Assembly: GCF_016086655.4 (NCBI RefSeq) | Contig: NC_052139.2 | Span: 28,524,002-28,588,001 of the forward strand | Direction of reading: 5' to 3' | Length of the DNA: 64,000 bases | Origin: Lepeophtheirus salmonis | Lineage: Eukaryota > Arthropoda > Copepoda > Siphonostomatoida > Caligidae | Part shown: positions 1 through 11,840 of the stretch, piece after piece | Layout: every line of letters begins with the position of its first letter | Numbering within the stretch: the first letter of the stretch is position 1 | Position numbers and translations under genes: made by a program | Notes under the pieces: generated by a model | What the model saw: the letters and a program-made list of their open reading frames with translations, nothing else | Told to the model about the DNA's origin: nothing | The model's database searches: none

Positions 1-176
1 GCATTTAAATGCTAAGGGATATAGAAAATCAAAAATGTTTTTGCAGGTCAATTTTCACTTGACTTAAAACTTTTTATTCGACGTTTACTGATTCATGATT
101 AATGTAATCAGGCTTGCTAGAATTTTCAATCGGATGTATCGGACATGGCCAGAATGATGGGAACGTCGACACCAAC
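1..176. repeat. Direct repeat copy 1, identical to 4452-4627
   Basis: The first 176 bases of the window recur without a mismatch at 4452-4627. The repeat covers the 5' part of the mariner remnant up to codon ...GTSTPT. Copy 1 continues into the transposase and copy 2 breaks off into unrelated sequence. The left limit is cut by the window edge, so the true repeat may be longer. Confidence 0.95.
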
Positions 177-835
177 TGTTTCAAGGGAATTGAAAAGGGC
201 TGGAAGAAAGTCCCTGAGGCGTACTGAACGCCCTCTGCTAACTGAACGTCAGTGAGAAGTCAGACTTCAGCGTGCCAAGAAAATCTTGAATGATATCAAG
301 AGCTCATCTTGACGCATCATCATTTTTTCAGATGAGAAAACTTTTACGGTCGATCCTGTTTTTAACAGGCAAAATGACCGTGTTGTGTGCTTTGGAGATG
401 TTTGGAGATCCAAAGGGAAGGCCATGAAGTCGGTATGGTTCCCCACTGGCTCAGATTAACAGTGGAGGATTATGTGAAGATTCTGGCGTCCAAGGTCCTT
501 CCGTGGATCAAATCGGCAACTCTCCTGGGGGTTTTCAACAAGATGGAGCACCCGCCCATGCTTCCAAGAAAGCTCAGGAGTGGCTCAAGGACAACATGAA
601 CTTTTCGCCAAGGACTACTGGCCCCCTCAGAGCCCAGATCTGAACCCACTAGACTTCCTATGTAGACGCACGTGGAAACCAAGGCCTGCAAAAACGACAC
701 AAGAACATAAATGCCTTAAAGGCTGCTGTCAACAAGGCCTGGGCCTCCATGGACGCCGATTACATCCAGCAAGTCTGTGGCAGCTTCAGATGTCGCCTGA
801 CCAGTGTCATTGAGTGAAATGGTGGCTACATTGAT
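1..835 (+). pseudogene. Tc1/mariner (ITm, DD37D-like) transposase remnant
   Basis: A decayed transposase reads in several frames on the plus strand. From left to right one sees a helix-turn-helix-like stretch (MARMMGTSTPTVSREL, from about 146), a first catalytic block IIFSDEKTFTVD (about 321-356), VEDYVKILASKVLPWIK (462-512), QQDGAPAH (539-562) and the signature WPPQSPDLNPLDF (620-658). The last two carry the second and third catalytic Asp, about 36-37 residues apart. Two in-frame TGA stops (near 254 and 310), a deletion after the first block and a frameshift near 600 break it. The family cuts and pastes DNA at TA sites; this copy cannot be active. The left end lies outside the window and no right inverted repeat was found. 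Homology is recognised from motifs only. Confidence 0.8.
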
Positions 836-1057
836 TAAATTTGATCACAAACTATTTTAATTCTAAAAATGTATGAATAAATTGTTTCTCAAGTCATTCA
901 AATGTCATTATTGTCCGCGATATGTTCTGAAGAAAAATCGGTAAATAATTCTGCACGGCCCAGGAAATGTCAAATGATAATTTCCGCGTGTGTAACAAAA
1001 AAACACAATATATATAGAAATTGATATTGTAATGTAAAGTAAGTATTGGAATTGATC

Positions 1058-1330
1058 ATGAAGTGTTTTGTCATTGTAGCCCTAGTCATGATTGGAATAT
1101 CGACTTCTTAGTTAACCAAGTAAGTTCACTTATGGATCTTGGCTGGAAATGAAATATACCCCAAAGGTTTTTTTACAATACTATCAAAATTACGGAATAA
1201 ATGTCAGTTATTTTGACGTTGATCCATCTACGATGGAAGCTAATCTACATTCTGAACAAGATACAAGTTCAAAGTTCGAACAGATAATATAAAAACAAGA
1301 AAAAGGTAGCGAATATACCATGCGGGAAAA
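1058..1330 (+). pseudogene. Broken paralogue of the secreted FABP-like gene at 2947-3575
   Basis: At 1058-1119 a 62-nt segment reads MKCFVIVALVMIGISTS, a TAG stop, then LT plus two bases before GTAAG. The intact gene on the other strand has an exon 1 of exactly 62 nt (MKCFIIVALVLVGVTTS-E-VS) followed by GTAAG, so a GAG codon has become TAG here. Just downstream, GSWLEMK (from about 1136) repeats the GSWLEMK of exon 2 of the intact gene, then diverges as KVFLQYYQNYGINVSYFDVD. Only about 14 nt separate the donor from this block, too short for an intron, so the intron end and the exon start are deleted. No third exon was recognised. It is most likely a dead relic of a duplication in opposite orientation. 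Confidence 0.75.
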
Positions 1331-2880
1331 ATACCTTCGGCCCATTTTTAAATTTAATATATAGAATATATTGATAGATATTTCATCAGTTACAATTTGA
1401 TGACCTAGGTGAGTTACGTGAATCATGAGTGAATATAATTCTAAAAACTTCTCCTATTATAACATTCGAACCTCAACAATTCCTATAAATAAATACATTC
1501 TGTTTTTCAAAATGTATATTGTTTGTGGGGTGGAAAATACCATTAAGATTTTGTAAGTATAAAAATTACTACGATATAACTTTCTCTCCTTAAACAATAC
1601 AATCTTTAAATCACGGAATCTCTTCATTTTGATAGGGATAGTTGTTGAAGATTAAAACATAATAATATATAAAGTTATGAGTAATACACAGGCTATATAC
1701 GACTACTTTTACACGTATGATAGATATGTTCACGAATGTCAGCCCATACAACTGTTCCTATGATTCATATTTACATTGAATATTTACCAAATATTGCTTA
1801 TTTCAAACCGATATGTTATTATATTTTCATGACCTATAACTAGGACCTAAAAAGCTCTTTTAATCTCTTTCTCACAAATTTTAAAATATTGAGTCATATA
1901 TCCTACATACATGTAGTTCTCTTTCGGGGATTATGACACTATTTTTTTCTTTTTTTTTTAGACCTAAGCACTTCAATGGCCTGTAGTTTTAATCGGGATC
2001 TAGTTTTTGGGAATAAATTATATAAGAACGGCGCCATAGTTACACAACATAACAATTTTAACTTGGTCTAAAAAAGTGAGTCTACTGTTCCATAGTATAA
2101 TGGACTCGAAGATTAAATCTGCACTTTCTTTCGTTTTAACGACAAAAAAACCCACTATAATATCAGGCTGTAGAGTCGTGTCTTGGTTATCACAATCATT
2201 TAAAGTCATGTGTTTTGAGCCTTGCTTAATACAATCACACCCTTGATACGGCCTCTGGAGAGGGGGGAGTCAGTGACGACGAGCTCTTTAGGTATTAAGG
2301 CAAGAAATCTAAAAATCCTAGACTCATAGTTTATAATTAATGTGTATTATCCATAATGGTTCAATGCCCAGGCACTGTTGGATAGAATGACACGTCATAT
2401 TTCAACTTAATTGTCTTAAGTCTCAGAAAAAATCAACGTGCGAGCTCTTGATGCACACAGTGAAAATATCTGCTGGGGTTGCTCACAGAGAATTTATCTT
2501 ACAAGCTCTGGTTTGTTCTGATGTCAAGTATGACATCATCATAATAGTAAATTGAATCCGGGCAACTAAAGTAAAGAATGAACAAACCGATCAACTGGAT
2601 AGCCTATCTGGCAGGATCAGAAAAACGTATGCAAATAGTGCTTTAAGACATGTATCATCAACATTATTTGATCTACGAAATAAGATTCTAATAGTATTAA
2701 TGAAAATTCATTAGTTTACTAGGTTGAATACTTACGTACAATACAAAAACTTTCTCAAAATAAAGTATAAACCAACATCAAAAATTGAAAGATTGCAGTT
2801 CAAGAGCCTTATGAAACTCTGAGCAATGTCGGGTGTTTCAGGTAGTAATTAATACACGAGGAAATTTATAATGCATGCAC
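1331..2880. other. AT-rich intergenic stretch
   Basis: No exon with splice signals, no recognisable transposase motif and no RNA gene was seen. A short T-run occurs near 1943-1960. Scattered short open frames have no family resemblance. Confidence 0.5.
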
Positions 2881-2883
2881 GTA

Positions 2884-2889
2884 TTTATT
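2884..2889 (-). terminator. AATAAA polyadenylation signal of the FABP-like gene
   Basis: TTTATT on the plus strand gives AATAAA on the minus strand, about 58 nt after the TAA stop at 2947-2949. The spacing suits a short 3' UTR. Confidence 0.6.
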
Positions 2890-2946
2890 CAGACAAAATG
2901 TATAGTTTACAAATTCATAATTAAAAACTAAGGGAATAATGTAGAT

Positions 2947-3575
2947 TTACACCTGTTTTTGGTAGAGAGTGTAAGCGGTCTGCTTCGTTGCAGCAATTGT
3001 ATGACTATAATTCATGTACCCTTCACTCGTAAAGGACCGTTGAGTGAAGAAAACCAGAGAGCCTGATGTTTTGTCATAAGCATTGAAACGCATTAGCTTA
3101 TAATTTGTAGCATTGTCTTTCAAAACCTCTGCATCAAATTTCATTTCAACTCCTGAAGATGTGTATGGCCTTTTTCCTTCCTTTCTCCATGTTATAGAGG
3201 CATTGTAGGGAGTACCACTGGGCTCTAAAAAAACAGCAATATTAACATAAAATATAAACAAGGAGTTTTGGAACATTACGTATTCCTGTAATTTTGTAAC
3301 CCTCTTCAGTTAGTTGAATACATTGCATCGTTATTGGACCTTTGCTATATGCAGTGGCATTTGCCTTGCTAACACCGAGCTTCATTAAATACTCTACTGT
3401 ACCACTTCGTCTTTCTTTCATTTCAAGCCATGATCCTTGAAACAAAAAGGATGGCCTATTTTGTCCGGAGATAAAATTTAATACAAATTTATTTCACTAG
3501 TAATTCAACTTACTTGGAAACCTCAGAAGTGGTTACTCCAACCAAGACAAGAGCTACAATGATAAAACACTTCAT
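2947..3575 (-). CDS. Secreted small calycin/FABP-like protein, 3 exons
   Basis: The exons are 3575-3514, 3455-3280 and 3224-2947, with GT-AG introns of 58 and 55 nt in phases 2 and 1. They join to 171 codons plus TAA. Residues 1-17 (MKCFIIVALVLVGVTTS) form a signal peptide, so the product is secreted. The mature part starts near EVSKPSFLFQGSWLEMKERR. The motif FQGSW near the N-terminus, a YLMKLGVSKANA segment and a C-terminal AYTLYQKQV strand resemble the fatty-acid-binding-protein/lipocalin (calycin) pattern of G-x-W, LKxLGV and a final R/YTYEK-like strand. A role in carrying a small hydrophobic ligand outside cells is inference. The exon 2 start was chosen because only the acceptor before 3455 keeps phase with exon 1. 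A TATA box and a poly(A) signal flank it. It could instead belong to an arthropod-specific lipocalin group. Confidence 0.7.
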
Positions 3576-3652
3576 GATGAACTCAAAAACTGACTTAACT
3601 TAGCATTCTTCATTACTACATATATATTTTTTTTTACAAGTGCAAAGTAATA

Positions 3653-3659
3653 TTTTATA
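3653..3659 (-). promoter_or_regulatory. Probable TATA box of the FABP-like gene
   Basis: On the minus strand the sequence reads TATATAAAATA, about 78 nt before the ATG at 3575. This would place the start of transcription roughly 50 nt before the ATG. A second AT-rich TATATAT tract lies closer to the gene and is an alternative. Confidence 0.4.
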
Positions 3660-3661
3660 TA

Positions 3662-4451
3662 CTAATGACGTGGATAGTTTAAAATATGAAATGTAATAAT
3701 AAAAACTACAAAAAAAAATAGGACGTATCCATTCAATGGATCGTCAATTCTAGTCCTGAATGCAAACCTTAGACTTTATGATGTGTTTCAAGTCCTTCCC
3801 CCTTATTGATTTTATAAGAATAATTTGATTTCTAGTTATTTTACTTAATACAATATAATTATATTATTTTTTGAGCCTTATGCATCCTTATATCATAAAA
3901 ATATGTTTCATCCGTATAAGATTATGATAGCTAAGGGATTTATCTTTTTGATGATACTCCTGCTAAAAATTTTACGATTAAGTATTCGCTGTTAATTAGT
4001 CAAAAACAATCTCTTACTATGTTTAACATTGTATATGAAATATTGAATAACACTTAGTTAAGAAGTCTATCCTCACAGAGATACATAATTATTTTTTAGA
4101 TAATAACTTCTACTTTATATTTTAATCTGCCATTTTGTTTATTATCATCTAAATTATCTCCAACCTTAATTCGTCTTTGTCATAATGTACCAAAGTGTTT
4201 AAATTGGATTCTGTAGGATAAATAACAAAGAGTTACTGATTTTTTTGAACGGCAGAACATTAAAATAATCACATCTAAAGAATGAGAATGTAGTTCCATC
4301 AGACTTGATCTTTTTAAACACTTTTTAAAAGTATGATTCTTTGAACATAATGATCCGTCTTCTTATGTTTCTTTGCTAGGATGTCTCGTTGGATTGAGAG
4401 TTTAGAATGATCTTCTTACGGCTATCAGTATCTTCTTTCATTCTTGGTTGG
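3662..4451. other. AT-rich intergenic stretch
   Basis: Nothing beyond AT-rich sequence was recognised between the upstream side of the FABP-like gene and the second copy of the 176-bp repeat. Confidence 0.5.
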
Positions 4452-4627
4452 GCATTTAAATGCTAAGGGATATAGAAAATCAAAAATGTTTTTGCAGGTC
4501 AATTTTCACTTGACTTAAAACTTTTTATTCGACGTTTACTGATTCATGATTAATGTAATCAGGCTTGCTAGAATTTTCAATCGGATGTATCGGACATGGC
4601 CAGAATGATGGGAACGTCGACACCAAC
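4452..4627 (+). repeat. Direct repeat copy 2: truncated 5' mariner fragment
   Basis: This segment is identical over 176 bases to positions 1-176. It ends abruptly inside the transposase frame (…GTSTPT) and is followed by unrelated AT-rich sequence. Confidence 0.95.
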
Positions 4628-4935
4628 AATATGTTATGTGTATTGCTATAAAACACATTTATTGGCTAACATACATAGAGTATGTAAGGAGTTCGAACAA
4701 GAGACAAAATAGCTCATGACAGAAACAAAATTTCTATGTTTAGAAAAACAAAAATAAATAAACACAGCAACGTTTCAAATAGTATAATTGGTAAAACACT
4801 AAAAAATTCACAGGGTTTACATCACTGGTAATAACATTGGGTCATTAATTTTTCGACATTAGTCGTAAAAAAAAATATAACCTTTATCCCGTTCCTAAAT
4901 GAATAGAGTATGAACTTATTAAGTAAACATTATAG

Positions 4936-5330
4936 TATTCCAACAAGACTCAGCGCCCGCACACATCGCCATGAGGACCACTAACTTCTTCAACTCCTAC
5001 GACATCACTTTCTGGGATCGCAACACCTGGCCCTCCAACTCACCCGACCTTGTGATTACTACTTGTAGGGGAAGTTGGAGAGGGAGGTGTGCAAGGTCAG
5101 TCACAAGAGCATTGCGGCCCTGAAGGGTTCCATTACGAGGGAGTGGAATGCTGTCGATTCCCCGGAAGTCATCAGGGCACGCAAATCCTTTAGGGGTAGG
5201 ATGGAGAAGATGGTGGCTGCTGAATAAATTTATTGTTTAGTATCATGTCTAACTTTTTCATATTAACAAATACACTCCAAATTCCATTTTTATCAAACAG
5301 GTCGAATTTTAATTTATCGTGGACACCCTG
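4936..5330 (+). pseudogene. 3' fragment of the DD37D mariner-like family seen at 33133-34398
   Basis: The sequence closely follows the 3' third of the element at 33133-34398: the QQDSAPAH region (frame broken), NTWPSNSPDL with a 6-nt deletion, and a C-terminal block GKLEREVCKVSHKSIAALKG ending at a TGA/TAA region near 5225. It then carries the element's 3' non-coding part to TATCGTGGACACCCTG at 5315-5330, followed by TA. It keeps a stretch around 5134-5152 (REWNAV) that is deleted in the longer copy. The left half of the element is missing. Confidence 0.85.
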
Positions 5331-5332
5331 TA

Positions 5333-6187
5333 TACCTTACGTATATTGTTTTCTCTATGAATCACTTGGGCGCGAACCTACGGACATTGAGCTCAAAATA
5401 ATAATTCATCCTGAGTGCATTGTCCATGAGCTACGGTGATACCATAATTTATTTTGGTTTCGAATACCGGAACTGATCCAAATTCAGAAAGTGTGGATCC
5501 GTCCTACCTTTAATTTTATATGACTTCTTCAAGACCCATACAGACCAGACTTGTTCTTTCAGACCTCTTTAAGCCAATTTATTTAAAGGATCAAATAAGT
5601 ATGATCCACTATAAATTATAACAGGCTAGAACTTGCAGACCGAAAGCCAACACTCATAATATAAATGGTGTTAATTGCCAAATGAAATGCAGGCCTGTAT
5701 GGAAAAACCTTCAATTGCTGGACACTCAAATGATATGATTAGATAATATTAAACGTCCATTCCTAGCATAATTACTCTATATATATAACTGTAGAATTCG
5801 ATGACAATGATTATGTAATCAGCTTCTTCTTTGAAACATGGATTAGACACCGCCCTTTGTTAAATGATGAAAACATGAGTTTGTGAAAAAATCATTTGTC
5901 TAACAGAATGAAATTTATTACACACATGCAAGTTTATAATATTGGGAAATTTTGCTCAATTTTTAAAAATGAGAAGGATTAAATTTCTGTGAGTTGAAGT
6001 AGAGGTCGTCTCTATAAAATGGGAGGGGTTTCATCCAAATTTTGAGTTAATGAAGTCTAGCCTTTGTAGATAGTTAGGTCAAATAACTTTTTAAAGTTAT
6101 GTAAAGAATAAATTTTAACAAGAGATGCGTGGACACATATTTCAAATGAAAAAGTTTTAGTTAATTGTGAGGTTAGTTTATTATTCC
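5333..6187. other. AT-rich intergenic stretch
   Basis: No gene, recognisable transposase block or tandem repeat was seen here. Confidence 0.45.
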
Positions 6188-6640
6188 GTAGGGGGGCTGT
6201 AGCCCTTCCCAAATTAAGGAATAGGGGTAAACAAAAATGAAATATTGAAATGTTTTTTCAAAAATTTAAGTATTTTCGAAAATTTGTGGATTCTGAAAAC
6301 TTTTCCCAAAAATTTAACTATTTGTGAGTTTTTGAGGATTAAAAAAAAATTAAATATTTGACATTTCATTTTTGAATTCTTTTACCAGAAAATTCAATTT
6401 TCATTTTTTTTCCCACAAAAAATGTTAATTTTGAAATTTTTTTGTACAAAATTTATTATATGAATTATTTTTTTTAAATTATATTAAATTTGTTTTCCAA
6501 AAAATTAAATTTCTGAAATATTATGTGAATATCAATGGAATTTTTGAATTTTTTTTTCAACATACTTTGTTCCGTGGATTTTTTTTATTTATTTCAAAAG
6601 CTAAGCCACCCCTCAAAATATAATCTACAGACGCCCTTGA
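6188..6640. mobile_element. AT-rich MITE family copy 1
   Basis: The left end reads GTAGGGGGGCTGTAGCCCTTC and the right end CTACAGACGCCCTTG. Between them is a nearly pure A/T filling of repeated short blocks of the type TTTTTCCAAAAATTAAATTTT. Other copies are at 8378-8670, 11244-11840, 13942-14430 and 28805-28960. No coding capacity is present, so it is a non-autonomous element. Confidence 0.55.
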
Positions 6641-8377
6641 CAAGTATTTATATAAGTAAAGTTAAATAAAATGTTATTTTAGGATGCAGCGTAGATCGAC
6701 AATTATTTGCTGCGGATGACCTTCTTTTTCTTGAGGTCGAATATAACAAATTGCACCACCATGTGTTATCATTATAGAATGTTTACACTGACGTCATAAA
6801 TTGCATCATAATTAAAAAATACATCATCTTTGGGCTCAAAGTTGAAATTTTTACAATATAAACTGTAACAATCTCTAATCAATCTTTATTAAACTACATC
6901 AAATTGTTTTTATGAATAAAAAAAGACTAATAAAATTGACGCCAATGATGAACAGCGATGAACTGAAAATCCCTATAAAATAATTTGATTTGTGCATTTA
7001 TTTTATCATTTAGGGACGAGAAAAGTATGATAATTAGGTAAAAATATTTAATTAGTATTTTATCGCGGTTATTTTTAATTATGAAGTTTCCCTGTGTAAC
7101 CAAATGACAGCCCTCTGAGCCAAGACCCTCAACCCCCTGGCGTTGCAGGGTGGAGTGTCTTGGAGAAGAATGTCTGCCACACCTGTCATCCAAAGTTAGA
7201 TTCGTTCTGTGCCGTGAACACGGCCTTCATCTTCAAGAGTTGCCTATTGATGTAGACTGATATTGTTTTTGAAAGAGGAATTATTTAGTCAAAAATATCC
7301 TTAAATATAGTATTCAACCCTTTACGTCCGTATGTGACTAATTTGTAATACTATAAAAAATAACTATATCAAGAATTAATAAAGAAATAGAGCTTAGAAA
7401 CAGAACGAGAATGTAGACAAAGGTTCTGTTTACGTTTTAAGTTAGTGTTTCATCAGAAAAGCGCAAAACTTTTCAGTAAAAACAAAAAATTTTACTGATT
7501 CATTTACGTGTATGTCACTATACCACATTACAAGTTGAGATTTAGACAAATACAACAGTTTTTATCGGTGGGACTTTTTAGTTACATCTTGAGTACCAAC
7601 TGACAATTTTTACTTCTATAGTTCTAAATTTTTCCCAACAAATATGAACTATACACACCCTAATATTCATATTTCAATCATTTAATAAAAATATTGTCAT
7701 TGAAAATTTAATTCAATTTGCAAATTCGTTTATAGTTTTTGATTCTAAAAAAACACTTTTTTTTTTCGTAATTTATTAAAGCTAAAGCAAGTTTTGAATC
7801 ATGACTCTCTATAGAATTATTATTGAATAGTTATTGAGAATTCTTCAAGGGAATTTAATAAGAGTAAATTCAAACTCAATGATTCAACTTTCAGAACACT
7901 TATCATGGAGGATAAGGAGTAGACAAATCGACTGTATATTTGATGTGTTTAGGAAGGTGAATGAGAAATAAAGGAAGTTGTCAAAATATATAGAAAATGC
8001 ATCATCAGAAGAACTTTTGACCTTGAACTGGATATTTACATAGCATTTATGTGGAAACATAGACCTAGTCTATATAAAAAATATCTCTTGTTTTGGAAAC
8101 CATCGTATCTCTAAAAAATGCCTCCATTTATCAAACTGACATTGGAATAATAAATTATTTTTATTTTTGCAATCATATTTGTAGGGTCGTTTTGAAGGAT
8201 TTCTTCAAGGATAGAGGATGGAAAAATATCCTCGAAAGAGAAAACCCAATTTTTCCGTTTTGTTCGAGACCTTCCTTTACAAATTTGGTAACCTTCTTTC
8301 TTTGCAAAAAGAAAAGGAAAAACGACTCAAAATCAGTTGGTAGTAATTAGCCAATTAATGAAAGAATTATTATTCAC
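6641..8377. other. AT-rich intergenic stretch
   Basis: There is a small GC-richer island at about 7085-7230 that could be a very short transposase relic but shows no clear motif. The rest is AT-rich and unassigned. Confidence 0.4.
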
Positions 8378-8409
<32 letters not shown>

Positions 8410-8670
8410 ATCATTTGTTATTATTAAAAAATTCTATTTTTGAAGAAAAATTTTCAAAATCACATTATTTGAAAAACAATTTATATATAAAATTAAAAAA
8501 AAAAATACTACATTTTTTGGAGAAAATTTATAAAAACTCATGGATATTCACAGAAAATTAAATTTTTTCGAAAAATAATTAGAAAAAAGATAAATTTTCA
8601 TGCAAAAAGAAAAGAAATACTTTTTTTTAGGGGGGAAGGGTTACCAAGCCTGCCCTTGTAGACGCCCCTG
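8378..8670. mobile_element. AT-rich MITE family copy 2 (right part)
   Basis: A run of about 25 A's at 8379-8404 leads into the same A/T filling as the other family members. The segment ends with CTTGTAGACGCCCCTG at 8655-8670, the mirror of the CAGGGGCGTCCGCAG start of copy 4. The left end is not clear. Confidence 0.55.
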
Positions 8671-10079
8671 GGTCCAGTTCAGTCCTAAAAACACATAAAA
8701 CTATATCATTTATAACGTTACAACTTTATTTCTTCTTTGTTTAGTCAGTTACTGAGATTCTTAAGGTGGAGTCCTAAGATTAGACTAAACTGTAACGAAT
8801 AAATAAAGACTGACACAGTACTAACTAAGAGACCATTATATTTTGAGATATGGAGGTTACAATGAACTTTAAAACACTTAACCTTACCTTAACTTCGGAA
8901 TAAATTGTGATATATAAATCAATTTTTCCTGATTTTATGAGGAGGTTTGCTCTCTGCCGAGTTTAATTCTTATTTGGATTTATATTAGTACTAAATTAAG
9001 AATGACCTTTTTTTGTTTCTTTTTAGAAGAAATGTTGCATGATTCAATATGAGGAACCAATGCGAATTTAATGCAAGGGAGACCATGGACTGTAACCAGG
9101 CTGAACTGGGAAAAAATTATATACACTAATGCTAACCCATCAACAAGTCCACTTATGAGCTTTGATGTAATACTTTTTGTAAAATGTAAATTTTCTTTCG
9201 AAAAGAAACAGAAATAAGGTCTAAAATATATGTGTAAATCAGTCAAACCCCCAACAACAAAATGATTACACAGGGGAACACTCATTTTGTACTCATGAAT
9301 TCAAGCCAAAAAAACAAAAATATACATATATCTTTGAGCAGAGAATCGAAAACGGATCTCAGTTTTTCACTTAGTCATATGGAATTCTAAAATATCTGGT
9401 ATTATATTAATTCGGAATTATTATTGTTGAGACTACTTTTTACCCTTAACACACTCTCCAAGTTAAAAGTAAGATTAATATAACTTACTTAAAAGTTTGG
9501 TATGAAGAATATTATATTACACAAATACAGTCAATGTTTTATATAAAAAAATAATTATTTAGGCTCCAAGATAAATTACAAATACTATGTTTGCTAAGAG
9601 AAAATTTCAAAATTTATTAAATTTTTTGGAAAAAAAAACAAAAGAATTAAAATTTAGGAAAAATATTTCAAAAATTAATTTTTTTTTTTTTGATTTTTTT
9701 AAAAATCTACTACTATAAACAAAAAAATAAATCTATTTTGAAAAAAAATTGAAAATCTTATATTTTTGAGAAGAAATCAATGCTTCTTCTCAAAAAAAAT
9801 TATAACAAAAGTTAAAACAAAATTGGTTTTGCAGCCGAATATAATTTAACGTTTGTGTTCTTATGTATCTTTTGACGGTTTTTTTTTATTAAATCGACCC
9901 ACAACGAGTGGAGTTATAGCCTTCTGAACATCTCTGGGCCAAAGCTTTACGCCCAAATTTGAGAGAGTTTAGAAGTCCCAGGAGAGTCACAGAACCCTAA
10001 TATTCCACTAAGTCTCTTATTTTATATAGAAAAGTCAGCTCACCAAAAATCATCAACATCGGTGATGGTCATACCCTGA
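8671..10079. other. Intergenic stretch with small repeat relics
   Basis: Positions 8995-9045 resemble the TTTCTTTTTGAAGGAAATGTTGC unit of the long repeat at 37890-39560. Positions about 9590-9840 look like the A/T core of the MITE family without its ends. No gene was seen. Confidence 0.4.
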
Positions 10080-10440
10080 GGGTGTGTACACTTGACGTTC
10101 AGGAGTTGATGATAAACTTTTCAGACAAGTTCTACAACGCAGCCACTATGGTTGTCTATAGTGAGTCCACATTTGGGTATGGAGTTTTGTTAATTTCCTT
10201 TTCCAAAGCCAATCCAATGTCTCCCTTCACAGCCCTCCCCATGGTCCTAGCAGCCACGGAGAATTTGGTGGTGGCAAGGCCATTCATAGATTTGGTGGGT
10301 CCCTTCTTGATCTTCTCCTCCAAGTTGGACAAGAACTCGGGGTCCCTCTTTAAATCGTGCCTCCACTTCCTGCTTTCCTGAAGAGTTCTTCAACATTATG
10401 GCCAGCTTGAAAACTTCATGATAAGGAGTAGACACGAAAT
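10080..10440 (-). pseudogene. Mariner-like transposase N-terminal relic
   Basis: Read on the minus strand, one frame gives RDPEFLSNLEEKIKKGPTKS followed by MNGLATTKFSVAARTMGRAV (about 10385-10215). This matches the second helix-turn-helix region of ITm/mariner transposases (…KDPTKSMRxLAxELNVSxRT…). Stops and frame changes follow and the catalytic part is not recognisable. Confidence 0.6.
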
Positions 10441-10892
10441 GTTAATTATAGTTTGTCTATGCACAAAAAATGGCTGAACCAGAATGTCAAAAATAGTCAC
10501 TAAATCTTCCTAACTTAAAGAGAAAATGAACACTAATTAACAGTCCAAGTTTCGCCCCTGTTATTCAACCAATCAATCTCTGGTCTAAAGAAAAAAAATG
10601 AAGAGCTTACAACAAAATGAAAATATACGGTTTGTATTGGCGAGGTAATGCCGTGTCAGTCCATGGAAATAAGATAGCGAATAAAATGGGACGTAAGTGA
10701 GACATTGAATTGGTATGTGTACGTAAAAGATATCCATATCTAAAAATAAATATAACTACTCTTCCTACGAAGAAGAATGAGACGCAAGGACAAGATAAGA
10801 CACATCCAATTAGAGCTTCTTTATTATAATTACTTAAATAGAATTTCATTTTTGTGGATGTCGTGAACCTTAAGTCACCGCCATTTAGTAGG

Positions 10893-10912
10893 GAGAGAGA
10901 GAGAGAGAGAGA
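10893..10912. repeat. (GA)n microsatellite
   Basis: About ten GA dinucleotides in a row follow GGG at 10891. More purine-rich GA/GAAA sequence follows at 10975-10995. Confidence 0.9.
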
Positions 10913-11243
10913 ATGACGATCCCTTTTTTGTATTTACTATCTATACTCTTGCTACTGCTTCGTCTGGTTCGAGACGGAGAGAGAAAGAAAGAGATCCTTC
11001 TTTTACTTCCGGAAACTTTAAAATAAATTATTATTAGGAAAAAGAGGAATAAAAGATATCTTTGGGCAATACAGTTGCTGAAAGGTGGTAAATTGCTTGC
11101 TTCTTTCAAGGACTTCTTCTTCATTCTACTTCAAGTGGATACAATATACCTACATATGTCGTATAGAAGGTACAACCACCCAAAAATCAAATAAAGAATT
11201 TGGAGTATACTTGTGAGTAAGAGAATGCAAGGATTGAATAGAA

Positions 11244-11840
11244 AGAGGCGTCCGCAGGGGATGAACTAGACGGGCACTTGCCCCTCCCCCCAAGAAATGA
11301 AGGACTTTTTTTTTCTTTTTCCTGGAAAATTTGGTCGTCAGTCGGGCAAAGAATGTAACAGGGTAAAAAATTTAATCTTTGAAATGTATTCCCATAAAAT
11401 TTAATATTTAAAATGACATTTCTTGTAAATAGCTGTAGATTTTGAAGAAATTAAATATTTCAAGATCTACTTTTGAAATATTTTTCCAAAAAAATTAATT
11501 TCTAGTAAAATTAATTTTTTTTTTTCAAAAATTTGATTTAAAAAAAAAAAATTAATTTTATGAGACTAACAGTAGATTTTTATTGTTTTTTTTAAAAATC
11601 TAATTTCATTTTTGAAGTTTTTTCCTAAAAATTTAACTTTCTGTCAATAGCTGTGGATTTTTGAATTTTTTTCCAAAAAAAATTAATATTTCAAATTTAG
11701 CTTTTGTTTTTGTGCTAAAAAATATTAATTTTCTGTAAATAGCTATGGGTTTTTAATTTTTTTTTTTCAAAAAATTAAATTTTGGTAACATTTTTTTGTA
11801 AAAATTAAATTTTTTGTTACAAGCAGTGGATTTTTAGACA
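11244..11840. mobile_element. AT-rich MITE family copy 3
   Basis: The left end reads GAGGCGTCCGCAGGGGATG (11244 on), close to CAGGGGCGTCCGCAGGATC of copy 4. It is followed by a C-rich patch (TTGCCCCTCCCCCC) and then about 550 bp of A/T blocks such as TTTCCAAAAAAATTAATTTC. Units of about 50-100 bp recur imperfectly, each containing AGCTGTGGATTTTT-like words. The right end is uncertain. Confidence 0.55.

Noticed and set aside
10082..10381. 99-codon open frame on the plus strand
   Set aside because: It is the complement of the mariner N-terminal relic on the minus strand and has no own motif.
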